From a virus, in the IMG/VR virus record IMGVR_UViG_3300005613_000239, positions 1 through 33,639 of that record: a stretch of 33,639 bases of DNA, one strand, 5' to 3'. The notes beneath the pieces are model-generated. The model ran no database searches and was not told the DNA's origin. It worked only from the letters and a program-made list of their open reading frames with translations. Shown here in pieces: positions 1-9,032 of the stretch. Position 1 is the first letter of the stretch. Every line of letters starts with the position of its first letter. The translations under genes and the position numbers were made by a program.

Positions 1-123
1 GAACTTGAAGATTCTGTACTTGTTGAACTTGAAGAACTATATTGGTTTGAAGAAGAGCTTTCGCTACTTTCACTTGTACTGCTACTTGTTGAAGATGAAG
101 AACTATAAGCTATAGAACTAGAA
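1..123. repeat. Terminal direct repeat, copy 1 (circular closure)
   Basis: These 123 bases are identical to the last 123 bases of the window (33517-33639). A serine-rich reading frame runs through both copies in the same phase, and joining the ends gives one uninterrupted gene. The simplest reading is an assembly overlap of a circular or circularly permuted molecule of 33,516 bp. A true short terminal redundancy is less likely because the repeat lies inside a gene. Confidence 0.95.
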
Positions 124-1343
124 CTTAAAGAGGTACTACTACTTGAACTATACAAATTGGAACTAGAAGAACTTAAGCTACTGCTACTTGAATTACTAGA
201 GGAAGAACTATAAAGAATAGAACTGCTAGAACTTTCATCAGGAGGTGCTGCACTTTCGCTAGAACTTTCAGATGTATATTCTTCTTCATTTAAAAACATA
301 CATACCAAACGATTATTCCCATCTAAAAACGTAAAGAATGGGTTTAATTCATTATCACAAGCAAAGGAAGGAGCATCAGAAATAGTTATTTGAGCACTAC
401 TAGCCAATGCTCTTTCTAAACTCCAAGAAGATCCTCCATAAACAGCATATGTAATTGTTGAAACCCCGCCAATAGTTGCTAAATATCCAGCTTTAACAAT
501 ATTACCTTTAGCAACAATACCTCCTAATTGTGGGTTTGTTGTAGGTGCTCCATCTATTTCGGTTTCAGTATCTACCCAAGAACTTGTATCATTAAATGCA
601 TATATTACATTTTTATTTTGATCACCATATAAACCATAAACATTATTATTGCTATCAACGCTTCCACATAAATATACAGGATTTATAGTACCAACATATT
701 CTGAACTCCAACCCCCAGCACCATCATACCAATGTTTACACCTACTATTAGTTCTATCTTTACCAAATATATGGGCATAATTATCGGAATCTACTCCGAT
801 AACTTTTCCTTTATAATAAAAACCGCCTTCTACCTCTTCTATTTTTTCTGTATCCCATGAGCTTCCATTCCATTTGCTATAATAGGTATCATCATTTGTC
901 CAATCACCCCAACAAACATGCTCATTTCCATCGGTATCAATTGCAACGGAAGGATAATAACCATCTTGTACTCCTTGTGAAGTGTGAATTGCACCTTGAT
1001 CATCCCAATCGGTTCCATCATATCTTGCATAACGAACCAAATCATTTGCTTCATCTCTGTAAACAATTGTCGGATAACCATTATTTTCATTAACAGCAAT
1101 AGAAGTGTTTTGATTGGCAGTAATAGTTGTAGAAGAATCAACTGTAGTGGCATTATCCCAAGTATAGCCCCCATCTATAGATTTAGAATAGTATAAATCT
1201 CCGGTACCTTCGTTATACCAAGAAACGTGCATAGAATTATCACGTTGATTAATGGCTAAACAATCACGAGTAAGTGCCGATGCACCACCATTAGCAATGA
1301 TGCTTACCTGCCACCTTCCCCCACTACTACTTGAACTTGACAT
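1..1343 (-). CDS. BNR/Asp-box propeller poly-serine fibre protein, N-terminal part (gene continues across the window ends)
   Basis: This is the first part of an 811-residue protein that starts at ATG 1343, runs off position 1 and continues at 33516 down to 32424. The total length, 2,436 bp, is an exact multiple of three. Residues 9 to about 350 look like a beta-propeller of the sialidase/BNR type, with an Asp box SIDGGYTW at residues 55-62 and repeated W-D/Y-Y strands. After about residue 355 come serine runs broken by Tyr, Leu-Tyr or Gln-Tyr. The start overlaps the stop of the methyltransferase gene by one base (TAATG), so translation is probably coupled. I infer a tail-fibre or adhesin role; the acid residues of a true sialidase active site were not identified, so enzyme activity is not claimed. 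Confidence 0.8.
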   Translation of the reverse strand, partial: MSSSSSSGGRWQVSIIANGGASALTRDCLAINQRDNSMHVSWYNEGTGDLYYSKSIDGGYTWDNATTVDSSTTITANQNTSIAVNENNGYPTIVYRDEANDLVRYARYDGTDWDDQGAIHTSQGVQDGYYPSVAIDTDGNEHVCWGDWTNDDTYYSKWNGSSWDTEKIEEVEGGFYYKGKVIGVDSDNYAHIFGKDRTNSRCKHWYDGAGGWSSEYVGTINPVYLCGSVDSNNNVYGLYGDQNKNVIYAFNDTSSWVDTETEIDGAPTTNPQLGGIVAKGNIVKAGYLATIGGVSTITYAVYGGSSWSLERALASSAQITISDAPSFACDNELNPFFTFLDGNNRLVCMFLNEEEYTSESSSESAAPPDESSSSSILYSSSSSNSSSSSLSSSSSNLYSSSSSTSLSSSSIAYSSSSSTSSSTSESSESSSSNQYSSSSSTSTESSS

Positions 1344-2038
1344 TATTTATTCCTTTTTCCTATAAAAGTAATTGCCCACTGTTCCAACCATCCACCCATA
1401 GAATCAATAGGAACTGTATCTTTGCCTTTTCCAGGATGCCCAACTCCATTTAATCTTCTATTTGGAATACAGTAGGTTGCACATAAAGTTTCCATTTTTT
1501 CTGTTCTTTCAAATAAATAACTTAATCCTGTATGGGTATATCTATAACAATCTACTGGACAAGGATGATATCTCCATGAAAATAAAGTTGTATGTATATT
1601 CAAACCACCTTTTTTTGTTATACGAACACATTCTTCTGAGGCTTTCCAAGGTTCTTTTATATGTTCGAAAACACTATTGCTATAAACAATATCATATGTT
1701 TCATCTGGTATTTCATAACAATTACAAACATCTGCAACTATCATCTTACCATTCTTTATTTTCTTATCTTTAAAATGTTCATCGTTTTCTAAGAAATCAC
1801 ATTGATATCCTTTAATCTCTTTACAATGCCTACCTGCCCCGATATTTAAATATGTAAGATTTTTTCCATGTTCTTTTTTATAAATGTTCAATGCTTTTTT
1901 GACCAATATATCATCTTGACACAATATAATATCAGATGCAAAAGGTTTAATAGAAAACTGATTTCTATATTCGTTCAGTTTTTCTTCACTACCATCAAAC
2001 ATTTCTTGTAGTATGAAATTCTTATTTAATCTACTCAT
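1343..2038 (-). CDS. Class I SAM-dependent methyltransferase
   Basis: The 231-residue protein has a Rossmann-type methyltransferase core. LNIGAG at residues 64-69 is motif I for S-adenosylmethionine, VADV at 101-104 ends the next strand, and YDIVYSNSVFEH at 115-126 is the post-II strand typical of the Methyltransf_11 group. The segment CPVDCYRYT near residue 160 resembles the D-x-Y-R-Y-T signature of sugar- or LPS-associated methyltransferases. The gene overlaps the upstream sulfotransferase-like gene by four bases (ATGA) and the downstream fibre gene by one, so all three form one translationally coupled unit. The substrate is unknown; the fibre context suggests modification of virion proteins or host surface glycans (inference). 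Confidence 0.85.
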   Translation of the reverse strand: MSRLNKNFILQEMFDGSEEKLNEYRNQFSIKPFASDIILCQDDILVKKALNIYKKEHGKNLTYLNIGAGRHCKEIKGYQCDFLENDEHFKDKKIKNGKMIVADVCNCYEIPDETYDIVYSNSVFEHIKEPWKASEECVRITKKGGLNIHTTLFSWRYHPCPVDCYRYTHTGLSYLFERTEKMETLCATYCIPNRRLNGVGHPGKGKDTVPIDSMGGWLEQWAITFIGKRNK

Positions 2039-2301
2039 ACTACTTCTCCTACCTTTTCCTCATATCCACTTAAATACATTTCGAAAAGAACCGGATAGTT
2101 TTTCTTAATATAATCATCTATTTCAATTCTTTCCTTCTTATTTAAAAATTCACTTGGTTTCTTTTTAGTACTATTCAACCAACTATCTTTATATATACAG
2201 TATCTTAACCATGTATTTGCAGAACGTGGATAAGAAAGTAAAATATTTTGGATGGGTAGTTTTCTCCATCTCTTTACTTTTCTGTATGGAATCTTAGACA
2301 T
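2035..2301 (-). CDS. Sulfotransferase-like N-terminal fragment with PAPS-binding loop
   Basis: The 88-residue protein carries NILLSYPRSANTWLRY at residues 19-34. This matches the 5'-phosphosulfate-binding loop of sulfotransferases (consensus Y-P-K/R-S-G-x-T-W), with Ala in place of the usual Gly. Full sulfotransferases are about 250-300 residues and need a later 3'-phosphate-binding segment that is absent here, so this is either a truncated remnant or a minimal partner protein. A strong AAGGAGG site lies 8 bases before the ATG, and the stop overlaps the methyltransferase start, so the gene still appears to be expressed. No continuation was found in the other frames. Confidence 0.5.
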   Translation of the reverse strand: MSKIPYRKVKRWRKLPIQNILLSYPRSANTWLRYCIYKDSWLNSTKKKPSEFLNKKERIEIDDYIKKNYPVLFEMYLSGYEEKVGEVV

Positions 2302-2324
2302 TTGCAGTCCTCCTTAAATTAAAA

Positions 2325-3281
2325 TTAACTAGAAGAAGAACTGTAATTATCCGAAGAACTTGAGCTACTAGAAGAACTGTATTCCTCCGAAGAACTTGAG
2401 GAGGAAGAAGAACTGTAATAGGTTGGACCACCTGTACTCCAAGCACCATCACCCCATACAGTCATATATTGATTTGCAGTTACTTGTTTTATCATAACTG
2501 AATTTGGAATACCATAATTTCTTATACTATATTTTGTTCCTGCATCTCCTGAATCATCTATGGAATTTCCTTCTTGAGTTTGTAAAGTGATTATATATGT
2601 ACTATCTTCTCTTAAAAATCCGAAGTGCCTACCTATCGTATCACTTGAATCAACTAATGGAAGTATGAATCTAAAATCACAAGCTATTGAAGAAGGTATG
2701 ATAAACGTTTTTGCACTATCTTCAATTGCTACAGTATAAGGAGATTGATCACAACTTGTAATAACTACAGTTTCATTACTTATAGACCAAGGAACTAAAC
2801 CTGTGTTATTAATTAAACTCCAGTTAACCGTTTCTGTAAGCACTAATGTTGTATAAGTACCAGAAATAGGAGAAGCTTTAACATGTAACATACCTGGGCC
2901 AAACGTATAAATATAACTAGTAACAGGATCGGTAAATCTTATTTCACAAAAGTAATCACCAATTTGTCCAATATCAGCTTCGGTACAAGGAAAATCTACG
3001 TAATTCTTATCTTCTTCATCCGTTTGGGAACTAGAAGAGCTATCTGCATTTGCTATTACACCGTCAATAATCACTAAAGATGTTGAATATTCTTCGTTTT
3101 CACCATAACCCAAAACACATGTCCAATTACTAGGTGGTACCCATTGTTGTCCACCTTCGTATAGGTAAGCTCTTATGGTTGGATTGGAAGCACAAGCGAC
3201 CGTTATATGGAACATGCGATTCGGGTGCTGCATATCCAATTTTGAGGAAAATTTAGGTGTGGTATTATCTATTGTACTCAT
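2325..3281 (-). CDS. Poly-serine-tailed baseplate/fibre protein
   Basis: Of 318 residues, about 20-135 form a beta-rich domain (FHITVACASNP... GDYFCEIRF... GMLHVKAS) whose layout resembles the BppU-type N-terminal domain of phage baseplate proteins. A second beta domain follows to about residue 285. The last 33 residues are three serine blocks separated by EEY and DNY, ending YSSSSS-stop like two other proteins here. A short SSSSS run also interrupts the first domain near residue 80. It is probably a tail-tip structural protein. It has its own promoter-like block upstream (3338-3366). Confidence 0.6.
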   Translation of the reverse strand: MSTIDNTTPKFSSKLDMQHPNRMFHITVACASNPTIRAYLYEGGQQWVPPSNWTCVLGYGENEEYSTSLVIIDGVIANADSSSSSQTDEEDKNYVDFPCTEADIGQIGDYFCEIRFTDPVTSYIYTFGPGMLHVKASPISGTYTTLVLTETVNWSLINNTGLVPWSISNETVVITSCDQSPYTVAIEDSAKTFIIPSSIACDFRFILPLVDSSDTIGRHFGFLREDSTYIITLQTQEGNSIDDSGDAGTKYSIRNYGIPNSVMIKQVTANQYMTVWGDGAWSTGGPTYYSSSSSSSSSEEYSSSSSSSSSDNYSSSSS

Positions 3282-3337
3282 ATTACTCCTTTATTAGAGA
3301 TTATATAAATATAACCATCTATTGAGTTCTTAAAAAC

Positions 3338-3367
3338 GTTATCACTAATAGATGATATTGTGTCATT
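3338..3367 (-). promoter_or_regulatory. Conserved phage promoter, copy 1
   Basis: On the minus strand, ATGACA (3366-3361) and GATAAC (3343-3338) are separated by 17 bases, as in a sigma-70-type promoter. The block 3341-3367 matches 14521-14547 at 23 of 27 positions, and both copies sit about 50-60 bases upstream of a gene for a poly-serine protein. Conservation of both hexamers and the exact spacing supports a promoter; the -10 match to TATAAT is modest. Confidence 0.6.
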
Positions 3368-3434
3368 CTTTACTTGATTTTAAGAATTTTATTGTTATAC
3401 TATCATTATGGAATTTGCTAAACTTAACTTTCCA

Positions 3435-4655
3435 TTATGAAGTGAAATTCCAACGAAAAATATGATCCGTTTGAGAAACTCTAGTACCCCCATCAGAACC
3501 ACTTGGAGGTACTGATGTACATTCTCTACTTGTTTGTAAATCCATCGGAAATGCTTCTCCAAAGTATATTTCATTAGTAGAAGTAACATCTTCAGAACTT
3601 GAACCTGCTATTGTATCCCATAACTTTCTTTGTTGATTAGTCCATCCCGTAGAATCTAAATCCAAATTATCTCCTGCTGCCGGTTGATCGATGCTTGTTT
3701 GTAATGATACTACCCAATCATAAGTGCAAGCATTGGGTACTTGTATTCCTCTATATACAGGATAACTTCTTGTTCTATAAACACTACTCCAATACCAAAC
3801 ACCCGAAGAATCCATTAATCTATACACATAATAATAATATGTTGTATCTGTTGAAGCACTCCAAGCTTCTGCATTATATTTTGTTTCACATCCATCTCTA
3901 GCACGTTGACAAGGATCCGGCAAACCTGTTTCAAATTGTGATGCATTCCTAGATTGTTTAGAAGAACATCCACCTCCATCTCCTGAATTCTTTGCATTTT
4001 CATCTTCATCAAATGTCCATTTCATTGCTGTTAATGCTGTACAAATATCTTCTGCAATCCAAGGACCAACTATATCTCCTGTTTCAGCTTGTCCATATTT
4101 TCCACTACCCAATGCTAACCATACAGGATCAGCAGGTGGTTCCCATACCTTTGCTCTTCTAAATCCATATTCACCTAATCCATTTGTTAATCCAGCATTA
4201 GAACAGAAAGCATCCCAATCAGAAAAAACAGGAAATTGAGTAGTTGTATAATTAGTTCCATCAGGATTATAACTTTCACCTTGATCGTCCATAAATTTGT
4301 TCCATAAAAGATATCTAATATCATATTGCATTCTATAAAAGCATGACCATGTAGCTTGGTATTCTTTGGTATGACAATCTTCATCCCGCCCGGTTCCTAA
4401 ATCAGTTACAGAAGTATCATACCATTTTTTCCATTTAGAAGAATCAAAAGATGCACCACTAGTATGAGCAGTAATACAATAATATAAAAAACCATTATAG
4501 AAACGAACTTGGGTAACTGAATAATAAGTAGAAGGTGCCCAAGCTGAATGTACTTTTGCCGCTATAGATCTTTCTGTAAACCCAAGAGTTACTTCATTAA
4601 CTAGAGTAGAATTTTGTAACCAATCTTGTCCGGTAGGTATTGGTGTAAAAGCCAT
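3435..4655 (-). CDS. Tail-tip/fibre protein with CBM5/12-like motif
   Basis: This is a 406-residue protein rich in Trp, Tyr and Cys. Residues 38-79 (SAWAPSTYYSVTQVRFYNGF, then YYC...KWKKW) fit the chitin-binding CBM5/12 pattern W-x(3)-T-x-Y-x(4)-V-x(3)-G-x-x-Y...W-x-x-W, which is common in phage and bacterial carbohydrate-binding modules. The rest is not recognised; it has several Cys, unusual for a cytoplasmic protein. It lies between the poly-serine baseplate-like gene and a duplicated-domain structural gene, so a virion role in host-surface binding is likely (inference). AGGAGAACTAA precedes the ATG. Confidence 0.55.
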   Translation of the reverse strand: MAFTPIPTGQDWLQNSTLVNEVTLGFTERSIAAKVHSAWAPSTYYSVTQVRFYNGFLYYCITAHTSGASFDSSKWKKWYDTSVTDLGTGRDEDCHTKEYQATWSCFYRMQYDIRYLLWNKFMDDQGESYNPDGTNYTTTQFPVFSDWDAFCSNAGLTNGLGEYGFRRAKVWEPPADPVWLALGSGKYGQAETGDIVGPWIAEDICTALTAMKWTFDEDENAKNSGDGGGCSSKQSRNASQFETGLPDPCQRARDGCETKYNAEAWSASTDTTYYYYVYRLMDSSGVWYWSSVYRTRSYPVYRGIQVPNACTYDWVVSLQTSIDQPAAGDNLDLDSTGWTNQQRKLWDTIAGSSSEDVTSTNEIYFGEAFPMDLQTSRECTSVPPSGSDGGTRVSQTDHIFRWNFTS

Positions 4656-4665
4656 TTAGTTCTCC

Positions 4666-5832
4666 TTAAGCGTGGAATCTTACCCAATCAGCTTGCCATG
4701 TATCGGTTGCTCCATCTGCTTTCCAACTTAATACTTCATATTGATAATCACCATCAGGAATTGTAGCAGTATATTTCCATTCTAATTCATTACTACTATT
4801 TAAATAAGCATATTTTTCTTTACTAGCAGCTAAATGTGCATCTCTTAATCTTTTCCAATGTCCGGTTGAATCTTCTTCTATTGTTTTAGTTGTTGGTGTT
4901 CGTAAAGTAGTAGGTGCATCATAATAATCTGAATCACCCATACATTCAGAATCATCAATATCTCCACCGTTATATCCTTGATTGATTTCAGAAACGGCAC
5001 CACTACTTGCAAATACTTCTCCAATCATGATATAGATGTTTCCGTTATCATCATCTCCACTTGGTCTAGTTGTCGATTGAGTTAATGTTGCTGTAGAAGG
5101 AGCTAGTGGATCGTCTAATTCTATATATATGTAGGTAGTATCATTATCAGCAACGGTAAAATTTTGAATTGCAACTGTTAACCAATGTCCATTTCTTTCA
5201 AAGTATCCACCTAATACTTCTATACCTAAACCACCCGCAAGAGAAGGAGTTATTCTAAAACTAAATTCTTCGAATACATCATCAATATCACCACCATGTC
5301 TATATTGATCGATCTCCGTAATTGCTTGAGAACCTGATACCGTGTCTAAAGTTACTGCACCAAGTATGCATCTTACATTTCCCCAATCATCTGTAAATTT
5401 AGTTATATCTGTAGTTGCATATACGGATAAATTATTTGGTGAATAAGGATCATCAAGTTCAAGATATATATAATTTGTATCGGAAGCGGTTAAAGAAGCA
5501 TAAGATACGGTTTTATAATTATATCCTGGATCTGGAGATAAATCTTCTTTCTCTCCATTTCTTGTCCAACTACCTACTATTACTTGAACGGTTGGTTGAT
5601 CGCTATCATCTAATGAACCTAATAATTTAAAATGAAAGATTCCACCATCTTCTCCTCCCATACCTGAACCTGAAATAACTATAGAAGAATTAGTGATATC
5701 AACATCTATTCCATCTTTTCCAGAAATATTATCAAGCATACGAGCTAAACGATTAAACTCATCTTTGCTTACTAATCCATTTTTAGTGTATGAATCTTTA
5801 AAAAATGGACCTCTACTATTTACATCTGTCAT
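4666..5832 (-). CDS. Virion structural protein with duplicated domain
   Basis: The 388-residue protein contains two related modules, about residues 66-185 and 190-294. Each has a W/E-R-N-G strand, then T-Y-I-Y-(L/I)-E-L-D-D-P, then a strand leading to I-x-E-I-(D/N)-Q and a final G-G-D-I-D-D. The N-terminus (residues 1-60) looks like a short helical attachment segment. Such duplicated beta modules are typical of tail fibres and minor tail proteins. It is packed two bases after its upstream neighbour in the tail operon. Exact function is unknown. Confidence 0.6.
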   Translation of the reverse strand: MTDVNSRGPFFKDSYTKNGLVSKDEFNRLARMLDNISGKDGIDVDITNSSIVISGSGMGGEDGGIFHFKLLGSLDDSDQPTVQVIVGSWTRNGEKEDLSPDPGYNYKTVSYASLTASDTNYIYLELDDPYSPNNLSVYATTDITKFTDDWGNVRCILGAVTLDTVSGSQAITEIDQYRHGGDIDDVFEEFSFRITPSLAGGLGIEVLGGYFERNGHWLTVAIQNFTVADNDTTYIYIELDDPLAPSTATLTQSTTRPSGDDDNGNIYIMIGEVFASSGAVSEINQGYNGGDIDDSECMGDSDYYDAPTTLRTPTTKTIEEDSTGHWKRLRDAHLAASKEKYAYLNSSNELEWKYTATIPDGDYQYEVLSWKADGATDTWQADWVRFHA

Positions 5833-5833
5833 A

Positions 5834-6631
5834 CTATAAACTCCAATCTAATTCAGCCCAATCTGGCCCTTCTGCTGAATAAGTATATCTGATTGTATTT
5901 AATTTTCCACCAATTCCTTTGTATGGTACTATTTCATATGATGTTCTAAACCAACCATAAAAATCACTTGATAGTGTTAATTCAGAAGTTGTACTATTTC
6001 CTCCAACAGAACATGTGATACTCGAAAGAGAATATAGTCCACTTACTAAATTTGTAATTGACGTAATATTTTCAACTGTTCTTTCTGCTGTTACTATATA
6101 TCTATTTCTATAATCTTCTGAATTTGGATCTGTTTTACTAGTTCTTGTTTGAACTCTACTTTGTAAACTAGATAATATTAAAGGATCTGTAAAATAATCA
6201 GTAGTTATAGATGGATCTCCTCCTGTTCCTGTTCCTCCATTTTTCCAACTAAAATCAACCCATTCACTTACTGTTGCCCATTCTTGTTGTTGAGCATTTA
6301 CTTCTACTCCGTTCTCATATATTTTACCTATATTTTCACCAACAAGTTTAAAATATGGATCAAATCCTGTAGATGGAACAACGGTTACAACACCTCCACC
6401 ATTAAATTTTAGATTTACTATTCCTGAACCACTTGCATCTGTCAAAGTATTATCCATTGATATTGCACCACTAACTTCTGACAAATTCCTATAAGCAGAT
6501 ACTCTTAATATATTTCTAAATTGATCAGCGGTACCCGAACCACCTGATGATTTAAATTCAGTATCCAATGATAAACGATTACAATTCCAATAATCCCAAG
6601 GAGTTTTGGTTTCTATACTTATTTCACCCAT
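5834..6631 (-). CDS. Probable distal tail/minor tail protein
   Basis: This 265-residue beta-rich protein has no recognised motif. It lies immediately after the tape measure gene (2-base gap), the slot usually held by a distal tail or minor tail protein in siphovirus-like operons. It has no signal peptide or membrane segment. The assignment rests on position and composition only. Confidence 0.45.
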   Translation of the reverse strand: MGEISIETKTPWDYWNCNRLSLDTEFKSSGGSGTADQFRNILRVSAYRNLSEVSGAISMDNTLTDASGSGIVNLKFNGGGVVTVVPSTGFDPYFKLVGENIGKIYENGVEVNAQQQEWATVSEWVDFSWKNGGTGTGGDPSITTDYFTDPLILSSLQSRVQTRTSKTDPNSEDYRNRYIVTAERTVENITSITNLVSGLYSLSSITCSVGGNSTTSELTLSSDFYGWFRTSYEIVPYKGIGGKLNTIRYTYSAEGPDWAELDWSL

Positions 6632-6633
6632 AA

Positions 6634-8019
6634 TTATTGTGCCTCCAATCCATTTGCCGTTGCCGTATTAGCTTCTAAATTCTTTTGAGCAATTTTAAGA
6701 GCAGGATTGGTTGGAATACTATCTTTAGGTAATGCTTCTAATGCTTTTCCTGTTTTATCAATTGTTCCAAATATATCTTTACCTTTAGAGAACATTCCAT
6801 TCAATTGACGGTTTAATCTTTTTTGCTCCTTCATTTGTTGTTCAATTAATCTATCTGTTTGTTTAGATGTATAACTTGAAGACCATTGCCCACGAATATT
6901 TTCTATTGCACCTACCTTTCCTTCAGCCGCTAATTCACTAAGAGCTGCCGATCTTTCACCCAAATATTTACCTATCATATGTGGGATATTTACCATACCT
7001 TTTACGATTAAAGCACCTACTTCTTCCGCACCTGCTAACAATATTTCCAATGCTGTTTCACCTATAATAGAACCCATATCAGCAAATCCTTGAAGTGCTA
7101 TCTTGCGTTGTTCTCCACCTTCAAATAATGCAGCAATCATTTTTGTTAAAGGTTTTATTGCATTTTGAATTTTCTTAACCCATTCTAGTGTTTCCATTGC
7201 CCACTCTTTAATCTTTCCACTCTTTCTAAGCTCTTGTATCTTTACAATTAACTTTGCAATATCATCCTTTGCTAATATCTTAAACTGATCACCAAAATCT
7301 TTTATCGCTAATACCCAGTTATCTCTTAAGGTTGACATCAAACCATTACCTGTTTTTGACATCTTTACCATACCACCTCTATACCTTTCCATATCTTTAG
7401 TAAGAACTATCCAACCTTTATCGAAGTTTTTAGCGGAAAGAGCAAATTTATCTAACTTTTGTTTTGTATCATTAGTGATAACACCCATTTGCATCATTCT
7501 TCTTGTTGCTCTTCCTACCGGAGCACCTGATTTTAAACCTGCATAAACTCTACCAATATGTAATGCAAGTTCTTGAAGAGGAACATCCATAACAGCAGCT
7601 GCGTCACCCATTAACTTCATAGATTCTGCTGTACCCATTGCTCCTCTTGTTAACACCTCTAATTGTTTTGAAGCTGCCGCAATATCTTGAATTTGAAAAG
7701 GAGTTCTTGCACTAAATTCTGCTAAATCTTTCATTCTATCTTTTGCCTTTTCTACCGAACCTAACAATACTTCAAACTGTACTTCTAGAGTTTCAAAATC
7801 AAAAGATTTTTTAATAGTATAAGCCAATCCAGCTAAAGCCGCTCCTGCAACCATTGTAAGCTTTCTAAAAGCATTTCTAAGCATTCCGAAACCTTTAGAC
7901 AATCCACGAAAAGCACCTTGAGCAGAATTTTTAAATCGTTTTAAATCACTAGCGGCCGCTTTGAATCCCATTTTGGTTGCATTAATAACTTTTATCTTTA
8001 ATGTAAGTTCTTCAGACAT
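6634..8019 (-). CDS. Tail tape measure protein
   Basis: The 461-residue, lysine- and alanine-rich helical protein has a hydrophobic stretch near residues 55-69 and the phage tape measure core around 75-230 (F-E-T-L-x-V-Q-F...T-P-F-x-I-Q-D-I-A-A-A-S-K-Q-L...G). The family sets tail length; at about 1.5 Angstrom per residue this would mean a tail of roughly 70 nm (inference). The start overlaps the previous stop by one base (TAATG) with AGGAGG just upstream. Length is short for a tape measure. It follows probable tail chaperone genes, as expected. Confidence 0.85.
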   Translation of the reverse strand: MSEELTLKIKVINATKMGFKAAASDLKRFKNSAQGAFRGLSKGFGMLRNAFRKLTMVAGAALAGLAYTIKKSFDFETLEVQFEVLLGSVEKAKDRMKDLAEFSARTPFQIQDIAAASKQLEVLTRGAMGTAESMKLMGDAAAVMDVPLQELALHIGRVYAGLKSGAPVGRATRRMMQMGVITNDTKQKLDKFALSAKNFDKGWIVLTKDMERYRGGMVKMSKTGNGLMSTLRDNWVLAIKDFGDQFKILAKDDIAKLIVKIQELRKSGKIKEWAMETLEWVKKIQNAIKPLTKMIAALFEGGEQRKIALQGFADMGSIIGETALEILLAGAEEVGALIVKGMVNIPHMIGKYLGERSAALSELAAEGKVGAIENIRGQWSSSYTSKQTDRLIEQQMKEQKRLNRQLNGMFSKGKDIFGTIDKTGKALEALPKDSIPTNPALKIAQKNLEANTATANGLEAQ

Positions 8020-8780
8020 TATTCATTCCTCCTTTTTTCAATAGAGAATATTAAATCCTTGAACTGTTTGAATGCTATTATGCTAGGATCATTAGCTACA
8101 TTCTCTTCTTCGGATCCTTGTAGCCTACCAATATTTCCAATTAACTCATTACAATAATCTCCTGCTGTTTCCCATATCCATTCTTCTTCTGTTTTTGAAG
8201 GAAAGAAATGCATCAACGCAGATAATGCCGCAGCTATACTTCCATTACTCTCATCTTCATCTTCAGCTTCTAGATATTTGATTGCATTCTTTAAATCTAA
8301 TTGTTCAGGATGCTTCTTTATCTGATCTATTAAATCACTTAAAATTTCTTCAGCAGAATCTTCAATAGTATCGATTTCAAATTGACTAATAGCTTTTGCA
8401 ATTTCTTCCTGAGTAACATTTAATTTTTTAGCCCATTTAGTAATTGCTTTCTTACATTGTTTTGCATCATCGAATTTAAATGCATCTAGGTTCTTGGAGT
8501 TATTGTATGCATAAAGAACGGATAAAGATAAGGATTGATTATCTTCTAAAAACCATACTCCTGCTGATTCTTTCAACCATAATTTTGCACCAATAGTAAG
8601 AGGATAAAGATAAATGTCACCTACCTTTATACCCATATAGAAAGATAATATAGAACTAACTGGATGCTTCGATTTTTCTGCTAGATCATTTAATGCTACT
8701 ATCTCGTCAACATTAAGATCTATTCCTTTTTTATTTAATTCTATAATAGCTTCTTTAGCAAGTTTATTGGCTTTCTTCAT
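8019..8780 (-). CDS. Probable tail assembly protein before tape measure
   Basis: The 253-residue, mostly helical acidic protein contains YLYPLTIGAKLWL at about residues 57-69. This resembles the P-(I/L)-T-(I/F)-G-x-x-L-W-L segment of some phage tail-assembly proteins encoded just before the tape measure. It follows a 65-residue gene that has a possible -1 frameshift site. This gene is in the same phase as that 65-residue frame but separated from it by two stops, so it is not a simple frameshift fusion partner. GGAAAGG lies upstream of the ATG. I infer a chaperone role from position. Confidence 0.5.
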   Translation of the reverse strand: MKKANKLAKEAIIELNKKGIDLNVDEIVALNDLAEKSKHPVSSILSFYMGIKVGDIYLYPLTIGAKLWLKESAGVWFLEDNQSLSLSVLYAYNNSKNLDAFKFDDAKQCKKAITKWAKKLNVTQEEIAKAISQFEIDTIEDSAEEILSDLIDQIKKHPEQLDLKNAIKYLEAEDEDESNGSIAAALSALMHFFPSKTEEEWIWETAGDYCNELIGNIGRLQGSEEENVANDPSIIAFKQFKDLIFSIEKRRNE

Positions 8781-8813
8781 TCAACCTTTCCTTCTCTTGC
8801 GACAGAAGCTTTT

Positions 8814-9011
8814 TTAATTCTTTTCTTCTTTTGCTACATCCGCCGCATCTTCTTTTTTTTCGTTTTTTTTTGGTGCTTCTACTTTTACTTTACCTTCTTT
8901 GATCTTCTTTATTGCATTTATAATTGCTGATTCTGATTTATCATCAATTTCAGTAACATGGGATAAATGAGATAAAGCTATCTCCAACATCTTTTCAGAT
9001 TGTCTATTCAT
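8814..9011 (-). CDS. Small protein in tail chaperone position, possible -1 frameshift
   Basis: The 65-residue charged helical protein sits between the major tail protein and the genes before the tape measure. That is where tailed phages encode gpG-type chaperones, often with a programmed frameshift. Near its 3' end is an in-phase heptamer A-AAA-AAC (8868-8862), followed by a second run of eight A (8860-8853). A -1 shift at the first heptamer would replace the last 14 residues with a 32-residue tail containing RRCGGCSKRRKELKKLL and end at 8764, inside the next gene. Frameshifting is inferred, not proven. Confidence 0.6.
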   Translation of the reverse strand: MNRQSEKMLEIALSHLSHVTEIDDKSESAIINAIKKIKEGKVKVEAPKKNEKKEDAADVAKEEKN

Positions 9012-9032
9012 ATCAAACTCCTTATATTTCTA

